Shown here piece after piece: positions 1-6,360 of a stretch of DNA of 36,499 bases (positions within the stretch are counted from its first letter, which is position 1; each line of letters starts with the position of its first letter). The stretch is from the NCBI GenBank assembly GCA_018816765.1, contig JAHIUX010000034.1:1-36499 (forward strand), given 5' to 3'. The notes beneath the pieces are model-generated. The model worked only from the letters and a program-made list of their open reading frames with translations. It did not search any database and was not told the origin of the DNA. The stretch comes from Bacteroidota bacterium. Its GTDB lineage: Bacteria; Bacteroidota; Bacteroidia; Bacteroidales; F082. Both the position numbers and the translations under genes were made by a program.

Positions 1-1
1 C

Positions 2-43
2 GTCAAAGAACTTTATCCTAAAAAATTTCAATTAAAACTATAA
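2..43 (+). CDS. Possible C-terminal end of an upstream gene (partial)
   Basis: The first 42 bases can be read as thirteen codons (VKELYPKKFQLKL) followed by TAA at 41-43. The composition is lysine-rich and resembles the tail of an ordinary cytoplasmic protein. Both other forward frames also reach a stop within 35 bases, so the assignment rests only on this frame staying open longest. No function can be given. Confidence 0.3.
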   Translation, partial: VKELYPKKFQLKL

Positions 44-223
44 ATCGGGCGATATGTACATAGCCCTGAACCCGGCGGGTGTAGTTCAACACCGACTCAT
101 CGCTGGGTCGTACCGACCACTCAGAGTCCTATTTATTACCACACGTACTTTTTCTAGATTTCCACAGTTTAAAAATAGTTTAAAAAGTCTGAATTATTTG
201 TGCCTATTTTCAAAAATTGTCTA

Positions 224-231
224 TATATTTG
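224..231 (+). promoter_or_regulatory. Putative -7 promoter element of the methylase gene
   Basis: TATATTTG matches the Bacteroidota -7 consensus TAnnTTTG exactly and lies 29 bases before the methylase ATG. A TTTG at 197-200 could be the -33 element, but the 23-base spacing is slightly long. The operator-like motif at 232-246 abuts this element and would cover the start of transcription, suggesting repression by the controller protein. Confidence 0.5.
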
Positions 232-246
232 CATACTATAATTAGC
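232..246 (+). promoter_or_regulatory. Controller-protein operator (C-box-like), copy 1
   Basis: CATACTATAATTAGC lies between the -7 element and the methylase start. The same 15-mer with one or two changes occurs twice in front of the controller gene (minus strand 1862-1848 and plus strand 1875-1889). Together with the preceding TTTG, 18 of 19 bases match the minus-strand copy. Recurrence only at the two promoters of one R-M unit fits an operator for the XRE controller. Binding is inferred. Confidence 0.65.
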
Positions 247-260
247 GAAATATAATTGAA

Positions 261-962
261 ATGTTTTATTACTACGGAAGAAAGAAACAAATTGCAAAAC
301 ACTATCCTGCACCAAATTATGATACCATAATTGAACCGTTTGCAGGTGCGGCTGCATATTCGTTATATGGCGAAAATTGGAAAAAGAATGTAATTCTTGT
401 CGAAAAAGATGAAAAAGTTGCTAAAATTTGGGATTGGTTGATTAATTCTGCAACTGTTGAGGAAATTAAAAAACTACCTGACTTAAAAGTTGGTGAAAAG
501 AGTTCAGAATTTATACATATAATACACGCTGCTACAAAAATGGCGTTTCACTTTAAAACTATCAAGGTTACACCTGTTTTAGAAAGAAATTGGGAAATAA
601 GCCGTAGGGTTTTTGCAGAAAATCTTCATAAAATTAAACATTGGCAAATAATAAATAGTGATTATTCAAAATCCCCTGACATTGAAGCAACATGGTTTAT
701 TGACCCACCTTACAAAGGAGATGCTGGAATGGGTTACAGACACAGCAGTAAATTACTTGATTACAAAAAACTTGCTTCGTGGACGCTAGAACGTAAAGGT
801 GAGATTATTTTTTGTGAAGGACAGAATGGAGATTATTTACCATTTAAACCGTTATTAAATCTCAAAGGGGTTGCAGGAAAAGTCAGCAAAGAAGTTTTGT
901 TTTATCAGTCCGATGTTCAGGTAGAGAAACAACTAAGTTTTTCAGAATTGTGGAATGTTTAA
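261..962 (+). CDS. DNA adenine-N6 methyltransferase (D12/Dam-like) of a type II R-M system
   Basis: This 233-residue protein should transfer a methyl group from S-adenosylmethionine to adenine in the recognition site, protecting host DNA from the neighbouring nuclease. Visible motifs run in the alpha-class order: a motif X-like YYGRKKQIAKHY at residues 4-15, the AdoMet-binding EPFAGA at 25-30, and the catalytic DPPY at 148-151. The length is somewhat short for Dam-type enzymes (about 270), so the target-recognition part between motifs I and IV is compact. The start is the ATG at 261, directly behind a promoter and operator. The 3' end overlaps the convergent nuclease gene by 21 bases. The recognition sequence cannot be read from the protein. 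Confidence 0.85.
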   Translation: MFYYYGRKKQIAKHYPAPNYDTIIEPFAGAAAYSLYGENWKKNVILVEKDEKVAKIWDWLINSATVEEIKKLPDLKVGEKSSEFIHIIHAATKMAFHFKTIKVTPVLERNWEISRRVFAENLHKIKHWQIINSDYSKSPDIEATWFIDPPYKGDAGMGYRHSSKLLDYKKLASWTLERKGEIIFCEGQNGDYLPFKPLLNLKGVAGKVSKEVLFYQSDVQVEKQLSFSELWNV

Positions 963-1616
963 CATTCTTGAGTACTTGTCGATATGAGCCTTATTATCGA
1001 ATAGTAGTATTACCCCATTACCCATTTTAATTTTACCACTTTTTCTCATTCCTGTTACTTTGGTATTTCTACCAGTTGTGCCAGAAATTTCGCCCCAATC
1101 TTCAGGTGTTAGTTCGTCAGAGAAAAACGCACCTGTAATTGCTGGATGATTAAAATTATTTTGTGAGTTTACAAAATCCCAAACTATACCAAGCAAGTGA
1201 TTTACTTCTCGATGATGCGCTTGCCATGTAACTCCAGTGAGTTGTGAGATTCTTGTTTCACCTGCGCGTAAGTCACTTCCGGTTTTTAAATTACCAATTG
1301 TACCCTTAATTTCCAATCCTTCTGGATAATTGCGCAACACTTCCTCTGATGAACCAATAGCAGATAATGGAACTATGTCAGGATGCCCTTTTTCTATTGG
1401 ATTCACAACTGTATCAGGAACAAATTCCACTATTTTAGTGCAAAATATTGCACCAATCATTGCACCAGTTGTTTTAAAATCTATACTACGATAAAGATTA
1501 GGTGGAAGTGTTAAAAGGAAATCATTTACACTATTAACCGCTGATAAAATCTCTGAATGTGAAACAGAAAATCCCAAGTACTTCTCAAATGAAGTATTAA
1601 CTTTATAATTTATCAT
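942..1616 (-). CDS. Probable type II restriction endonuclease, PD-(D/E)xK fold
   Basis: I do not recognise the specific family of this 224-residue protein, but position and motifs support a restriction endonuclease. It is convergent with the methylase and immediately downstream of a controller gene. It contains GHPD at residues 77-80 followed 21 residues later by EIK at 102-104, the spacing expected for a PD-(D/E)xK metal-binding active site. The ATG at 1616 lies inside the controller gene (14-base overlap), so the two are probably translationally coupled and the nuclease is made only after the controller accumulates. The last 21 bases overlap the methylase 3' end on the other strand. Cleavage specificity is unknown; it should match the methylase. 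Confidence 0.72.
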   Translation of the reverse strand: MINYKVNTSFEKYLGFSVSHSEILSAVNSVNDFLLTLPPNLYRSIDFKTTGAMIGAIFCTKIVEFVPDTVVNPIEKGHPDIVPLSAIGSSEEVLRNYPEGLEIKGTIGNLKTGSDLRAGETRISQLTGVTWQAHHREVNHLLGIVWDFVNSQNNFNHPAITGAFFSDELTPEDWGEISGTTGRNTKVTGMRKSGKIKMGNGVILLFDNKAHIDKYSRMLNIPQF

Positions 1617-1824
1617 TAAATAACTCTTTTATTTCAACATTAAGTGCATGTGCAATTTTCTCAATGTTTATTAGAGTTATATTTTTTTCAGCTCTTTCTA
1701 TCATACCAATGTAAGTACGATGCAAATCAGCTTTAAATGAAAGTTCTTCCTGCGAAAGTCGTTTTTCTTTCCTGATTTCTCTTACTCGCTGTCCAAATTT
1801 TATGAGAATTTCTCTGTCCTCCAT
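1603..1824 (-). CDS. XRE-family controller (C) protein of the R-M system
   Basis: This 73-residue helix-turn-helix protein has the size of R-M controller proteins. The XRE helices span roughly residues 8-62, including RLSQEELSFKADLHRTYIG. I chose the ATG at 1824; an upstream TTG at 1839 would add only five residues and sits closer to the operator. The gene overlaps the nuclease start by 14 bases. An inverted pair of the 15-base motif lies at 1848-1889, just upstream, and a third copy lies at the methylase promoter. The expected role, from known C-protein systems, is to activate and then limit its own operon, delaying nuclease until methylation is established, and perhaps to repress the methylase. 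Confidence 0.85.
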   Translation of the reverse strand: MEDREILIKFGQRVREIRKEKRLSQEELSFKADLHRTYIGMIERAEKNITLINIEKIAHALNVEIKELFNDKL

Positions 1825-1847
1825 TGAGTTAATTTTCAATGGTCAAA

Positions 1848-1889
1848 GCTATTTATAGTATGCAAACTGCACCACATACTATAGTTAGC
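1848..1889 (-). promoter_or_regulatory. Inverted pair of controller operators upstream of the C gene
   Basis: Two copies of the 15-mer face each other: CATACTATAAATAGC on the minus strand (1862-1848) and CATACTATAGTTAGC on the plus strand (1875-1889), with 12 bases between them. The proximal copy is preceded by TTTG (1866-1863, minus), the same junction as at the methylase. Its edge is 23 bases from the controller ATG. A paired site is what a dimeric or tetrameric C protein would need for autoregulation. Function is inferred. Confidence 0.65.
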
Positions 1890-1992
1890 ATTTTGAAATC
1901 TGAGTCATGTTCTTAAAATTGAAATTTAAGATGTGTTTTGTCACATTTTGTTTATTGCAGATTTGTCCTTTAGTATGTGTGGTAACTTGTTT

Positions 1993-2082
1993 ATATGTAC
2001 ACCTTTTTACCCTAAAAGGTGCACATATCCACCCAAAACGGCATGTATTGTGCACTTTTTGGCCTCCGAAAGGTACACAATA
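1993..2082. repeat. Two tandem hairpins sharing a GTRCACYTTTT arm
   Basis: The first hairpin has 15-base arms at 1993-2007 and 2014-2028 with one mismatch and a 6-base loop. The second has 14-base arms at 2046-2059 and 2069-2082 with two mismatches and a 9-base loop. All four arms are variants of GTRCACYTTTT, so the second hairpin looks like a diverged copy of the first. They lie in an otherwise gene-free stretch. They are not followed by a clean U-run except the A/T-rich tract after 2082, so they could be a terminator, a small RNA, or a remnant of a mobile repeat. Confidence 0.6.
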
Positions 2083-2532
2083 TTTTTTTTCAAAGAAAAG
2101 CCTTCGGTGCATTTATTTTGGTACGTCAGCCTGAGGAAAATTCAAATGACCTGATATTTACATTACGCGAAAGCTGAAGCCTGGGAAGGTTGTCTATAGA
2201 ACCAAAACAGATTCTCACACAGCTTCCCAAACAGATTTTACCCTTGGACTTGCATAGTTTGTTATTTAGAAAAATTCTAAATTAAACCCCCGCTGTGCGG
2301 CTTATCGTTCAGCTTGTGTTAAGCTAAAAAAGGAAAGCAAACGTGGGTGTTATCAGCTATAAAATTACATATCAATACGATAGCAAGACACGGTATTGCC
2401 AAGGCCAGGCATTGTGCGTTAATTCAGTGCAAACCAAAGCCGAGAGCGGCTGACCAGTACTTGATTTCGAAAAAAAAAATGAACTATCTTGCAATAAATT
2501 CCACCAATTATTCCTATTCAGATTACTGACCG
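2083..2532. other. Non-coding stretch between the R-M island and the cytochrome operon
   Basis: I see no convincing gene. A 60-codon frame at 2347-2529 starts with GTG, has no recognisable domain, and its composition does not look like protein. No TAnnTTTG element was found in front of the 2533 operon. Base composition changes from A+T-rich to balanced within this stretch, marking the likely edge of the acquired R-M segment. Confidence 0.4.
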
Positions 2533-3399
2533 ATGACTAAAACTGCTCACTACATATATTTGGGATTGATGACACTGATTGTAATTGTTGTGTTAGTTGC
2601 AATCGGCTACGAAGGCTATGGTTATTACCACACAAGCCTCGAAGAAAGGTATTTCCATGAAGGACACAACGCATTCAAATCCAGCGGCGTAATCGGACAT
2701 GGCCTGGGTATTTTTGGCACCCTTGCCATGGTCATCGGGGTTTCAACCTATATGCTGCGCAAGCGTTACCGCGTGTTCAGCCGCATGGGCCTGCTGAAAT
2801 ATTGGCTCGAGTTCCATATATTCCTGTGCACCCTCGGTCCCATACTCGTGTTATACCACACTTCGTTTAAATTTGGCGGCATCGTGGCCATCAGTTTCTG
2901 GAGCATGGTGGCGGTTTTTGCCAGCGGTGTAGTAGGGCGTTTCATCTATTTGCAAATCCCCCGCTCAATCGAAGGCCGTGAACTGAGCCTGAATGAGGTA
3001 CGTGGCCTGCAGGCCGATATCGGGGCGCTGTTGCGCGAAACCGTGAAGCTCGATGATGAAAGCTACAACAGCATTGTTTCGGCCACCGAAATGAAGCGCG
3101 AAACGAAAGCAAAAGGGGTCTCAGGCTTTTTTTCTTCTTATTTCGACGACAGGCGTAGCCTGCACAATGTGAAACGGGTGCTGAAAAAAAACAATATTCC
3201 GGGACCTCAGCTGCGTAAGATTCTGGCATTGGTGAAAGGGGAGTTGTCGCTCAACAGGCGCATCGGCCGCTTGCAAACCATGCAAAACCTCTTCAAATAC
3301 TGGCATGTGGCGCACCTGCCATTTGCCCTTGTTATGCTGGTCATCATGGTGATCCATGTGGTGGTAACGATCGTGTTTGGATTTAAATGGATTTTCTGA
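2533..3399 (+). CDS. Heme-b-type integral membrane protein, putative quinol-side electron entry
   Basis: This 288-residue protein has about five membrane helices (near residues 8-28, 52-73, 92-110, 115-139 and 260-284) and a soluble loop at about 145-255. Histidines lie in or at helices as expected for b-heme ligands: H56 (GHGLG), H95 (EFHIFL), H109 (LYHTSF), H258 and H261 (WHVAH), and H275 (VIHVVV). I do not recognise a named family; it resembles cytochrome b561/ferric-reductase-like membrane domains in style. It is the first gene of the five-gene cytochrome operon, and its stop is one base from the next ATG. The inferred role is passing electrons between the quinone pool or the cytoplasmic flavoprotein and the periplasmic cytochromes. 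Confidence 0.65.
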   Translation: MTKTAHYIYLGLMTLIVIVVLVAIGYEGYGYYHTSLEERYFHEGHNAFKSSGVIGHGLGIFGTLAMVIGVSTYMLRKRYRVFSRMGLLKYWLEFHIFLCTLGPILVLYHTSFKFGGIVAISFWSMVAVFASGVVGRFIYLQIPRSIEGRELSLNEVRGLQADIGALLRETVKLDDESYNSIVSATEMKRETKAKGVSGFFSSYFDDRRSLHNVKRVLKKNNIPGPQLRKILALVKGELSLNRRIGRLQTMQNLFKYWHVAHLPFALVMLVIMVIHVVVTIVFGFKWIF

Positions 3400-3400
3400 G

Positions 3401-4741
3401 ATGGATGAATTGATGCTCGAAAAGGTCATTACGTATTCAGTCGCCATACTGTTTTGTGCGGTGATTGTGTACATCTACCTGCGGAAACAACGCAGGGAAT
3501 CGAAAATCGTTGAGGCCAAGATTGCCCAGGCCAAGATCGACGGCCTCTATGAGCCGGTATCGCTCCATCCGGTAGTTGACGAAAACAGCTGCATAAAGAC
3601 CGGAGCGTGCATACTGGCCTGTCCTGAGCACGACATCCTCGGCATCAGGAACGGCAAGGCCACCACCATCAATGCTTCGCACTGCATCGGCCATGGGGCT
3701 TGCTTTCACGCCTGTCCCACTGAAGCCATCGCCCTGTATATCGGAACAGAAAAACGCGGCGTCGAGTTGCCGCATGTGAGCCAGCATTTTGAAACCAATG
3801 TGCCGGGCATTTTCATTGCCGGTGAGCTGGGAGGCATGGGACTGATAAAAAACGCGGTTGAACAGGGTCGGCAGGCAGTGGAAAACATCCTGAAGGTGCT
3901 CAAAAATGATGGCCTTGCTTCTCCATACGACCTGATCATCGTTGGCGCCGGTCCTGCAGGCATCTCGGCCTCGCTGACGGCAAAAAAACACAACCTTCGC
4001 TTTCTTACACTCGAACAGGACACCCTTGGCGGAACCGTGTTTACCTTTCCGCGCTCAAAAATCGTGATGACTTCGGCCATGGACCTGCCCCTTTTCGGTA
4101 AGGTGAAACTGTTTGAAACCAGCAAAACCGAATTGCTCGACCTTTGGGTCAAGGTGCTTGATAAGCACGCAATCAGCATTCGTGAAAATTCCAAGGTGGA
4201 GGCCATCGAACGCGGGAACAACCTGTTTAAGCTGTCAACCCTCGACGGGCAGGCCTTTGAAACGAAGACAGTGTTGCTGGCCATTGGCCGCAGGGGAACG
4301 CCCCGTAAGCTGAATGTGCCCGGTGAGCAACTCGAAAAAGTAGCGTACCGCCTGCTCGAGCCCGAAGACATCAGGGATAAACAGATCGTGGTTGTCGGCG
4401 GAGGCGATTCGGCCATTGAGTCGGCCCTGCTGCTAGCTGAACAGAACAAGGTCATCCTGAGCTATCGCAGCGAACAATTCAGCCGGATAAAGCCCAAAAA
4501 CAACGAACGGATTTCTGAAGCCGCAAATTCAGGATTGATTGAGGTGAGGTTTAATACCAGCCTGAAACTGATTGAGAAAGAAACGGTCAGCATCGAGAAT
4601 TCACTTACGGGCGAGATCCAAATGATAAAAAACGACCTGGTGTACATCTTTGCCGGCGGCGAACTGCCCACCCAGTTTTTGCAAAAAGCCGGTATAGGCA
4701 TTACAAAGAAATTCGGTGAAGAAATTTTAAAACACAACTGA
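3401..4741 (+). CDS. Membrane-anchored ferredoxin / FAD-NAD(P) oxidoreductase
   Basis: The protein is 446 residues from the ATG at 3401, one base after the previous stop; an upstream in-frame TTG would overlap that gene and is less likely. The order is: membrane anchor (residues 8-27), basic linker, two ferredoxin-like clusters (C64-x5-C70-x3-C74-P and C95-x5-C101-x3-C105-P), a conserved ETNVPGIFIAGELGGMG segment (131-147), an FAD-binding GAGPAG (182-187), and an NAD(P)-binding GGGDSA (333-338). The nucleotide-binding part resembles thioredoxin reductase but lacks the CxxC redox pair. Both clusters lack the usual second cysteine (T67 and H98 occupy its place), which I recall as normal for this little-studied family. 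It probably oxidises NAD(P)H and hands electrons to the membrane cytochrome, or works in reverse. Confidence 0.75.
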   Translation: MDELMLEKVITYSVAILFCAVIVYIYLRKQRRESKIVEAKIAQAKIDGLYEPVSLHPVVDENSCIKTGACILACPEHDILGIRNGKATTINASHCIGHGACFHACPTEAIALYIGTEKRGVELPHVSQHFETNVPGIFIAGELGGMGLIKNAVEQGRQAVENILKVLKNDGLASPYDLIIVGAGPAGISASLTAKKHNLRFLTLEQDTLGGTVFTFPRSKIVMTSAMDLPLFGKVKLFETSKTELLDLWVKVLDKHAISIRENSKVEAIERGNNLFKLSTLDGQAFETKTVLLAIGRRGTPRKLNVPGEQLEKVAYRLLEPEDIRDKQIVVVGGGDSAIESALLLAEQNKVILSYRSEQFSRIKPKNNERISEAANSGLIEVRFNTSLKLIEKETVSIENSLTGEIQMIKNDLVYIFAGGELPTQFLQKAGIGITKKFGEEILKHN

Positions 4742-4752
4742 TCCATTGTCCG

Positions 4753-6360
4753 ATGAAGCACATAAAAAACATCACTAAAACCGGCGGGCTTCTGTTGACC
4801 TTACTGTGTTTGATCAGTTTCGGGCTGCAGGCCCAGATATCGCCCGGCGACCTGGCTGAGCCGCACGCCCACCTCGAAGGCCTGTCGAATTGTACCTTAT
4901 GCCACACCCTGGGCGACAAGGTTTCTGACGAAAAATGCCTCGATTGCCATAAGGAACTCAAGGAACGCATCGACCAGAAAAAAGGCTACCACAGCTCAAG
5001 CGACATGAACGGCAAATCATGTGTTGAATGCCATAACGACCATCACGGCCGTAAATTTCAGATCGTCCGTTTCGACCCAAAGGCTTTCGACCACCGCTTA
5101 ACAGGCTATAAGCTCGAGGGAGCGCACCTTGAAAAAGCCTGCGAGGATTGCCATCAGCAGAAATTCATGAGCGGGCAGAAAATCAAGGAGAAGAAATACA
5201 CCTTCCTTGGACTGAACACCGAATGCCTCAGCTGTCATGAAGATTACCACCAGGCGAGCCTGCCTAAAAATTGCCTCGAATGCCACAACTACGAAAAGTT
5301 TAAGCCGGCGCCAAAGTTCGACCATAACAAAGCCGGTTTCAAATTGCTAGGGAAACACCAGGATGTTGATTGCCTGAAATGCCACAAAAAAGAACAGAGG
5401 AACGGCAAAGAATTTCAGGTGTTTAAGGGCGTCGAAGCCAGAAACTGCACCAGCTGCCACACCGATGTGCACCAGAATAAGTTTGGCCAGGATTGCAAGA
5501 AATGCCACAGCGAAGAGTCCTTCCACCTGATTAAAAACACCAGCGATTTCGACCACAACCAAACCGGGTTTAAGCTCGAAGGAAGCCATGTGGCCGTAAG
5601 CTGCAAGGCCTGTCACAAGAACAACTACACCGACCGCATCCGTCATCAGCTCTGCACCGATTGCCATAAGGATTATCACGAGGGGCAGTTCCAGAGCAAA
5701 AACCCGAAACCCGACTGCAAGGATTGCCACACGGTAAACGGATTCCCGGGCTCGACCTTTACCCTCGAACAACACGAAACCACCGCCTTCCCGCTCAAAG
5801 GTGCGCACCTGGCAACACCCTGTTTTGTGTGTCATAAGAAAACCGAAAAATGGCGCTTCCGCGACATCGGATCCAGCTGCAGCGACTGTCACGAAAACAT
5901 TCACAAGGAAACCATCTCAGCAAAGTATATTCCCGAAAACAACTGCATGAACTGCCACGATGAAAGCCGGTGGAACAAGGTGGTTTTTGATCACCGCCAG
6001 ACGGGTTTTCAGCTCGAAGGCAAACACGGACTCGTTTCGTGCCGTGAATGCCATTTCAGGGCAGATGAAAACGGTAATATACACCAGCAGTTTGCCGGGC
6101 TGGGGCAGCAGTGCACTCCCTGCCACACCGATCAGCACCAGCAGCAGTTTGATGTCGCAGGATCAACAGACTGCAAACGCTGTCATGCTTTCGAAAACTG
6201 GAAAACCTTACACTTCGACCACAACAAGACACGCTTCCCGCTCGACGGGAAACACGCCCAGGTACCTTGTGCCTCCTGTCATAAGGAAACGACTAAAAAC
6301 AACCAACCTTTCATCCTTTACAAAATAAACGATTACCGATGCGAAGCCTGTCATTTATAA
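4753..6360 (+). CDS. 20-heme periplasmic cytochrome c
   Basis: This 535-residue exported protein has a signal peptide ending near residue 28 (LISFGLQAQ) and exactly twenty CxxCH heme-attachment motifs by my count, about one per 27 residues. A module of the form FDHxxTGFxLxGxHxxxxCxxCH recurs through the chain and supplies extra histidines for bis-His heme ligation. The final motif CEACH is followed by a single leucine and the stop, so the protein ends on a heme. No catalytic domain is visible, suggesting a conductor rather than an enzyme. It lies between the membrane redox proteins and the 46-heme protein, matching a periplasm-spanning electron carrier. Its last 22 bases overlap the next gene. 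Confidence 0.9.
   Translation: MKHIKNITKTGGLLLTLLCLISFGLQAQISPGDLAEPHAHLEGLSNCTLCHTLGDKVSDEKCLDCHKELKERIDQKKGYHSSSDMNGKSCVECHNDHHGRKFQIVRFDPKAFDHRLTGYKLEGAHLEKACEDCHQQKFMSGQKIKEKKYTFLGLNTECLSCHEDYHQASLPKNCLECHNYEKFKPAPKFDHNKAGFKLLGKHQDVDCLKCHKKEQRNGKEFQVFKGVEARNCTSCHTDVHQNKFGQDCKKCHSEESFHLIKNTSDFDHNQTGFKLEGSHVAVSCKACHKNNYTDRIRHQLCTDCHKDYHEGQFQSKNPKPDCKDCHTVNGFPGSTFTLEQHETTAFPLKGAHLATPCFVCHKKTEKWRFRDIGSSCSDCHENIHKETISAKYIPENNCMNCHDESRWNKVVFDHRQTGFQLEGKHGLVSCRECHFRADENGNIHQQFAGLGQQCTPCHTDQHQQQFDVAGSTDCKRCHAFENWKTLHFDHNKTRFPLDGKHAQVPCASCHKETTKNNQPFILYKINDYRCEACHL

Noticed and set aside
1885-2154. Three overlapping 73-75 codon frames in the region after the R-M genes
   Set aside because: They lie on both strands over the hairpins, and their apparent residues reflect the inverted repeats. 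No domain or start signal.
2347-2529. 60-codon frame just before the cytochrome operon
   Set aside because: GTG start, no domain, unusual composition, no start signals.
44-2532. Integron cassette with attC sites around the R-M genes
   Set aside because: G+C-rich inverted repeats exist on both sides, but I could not identify paired RYYYAAC/GTTRRRY core sites.
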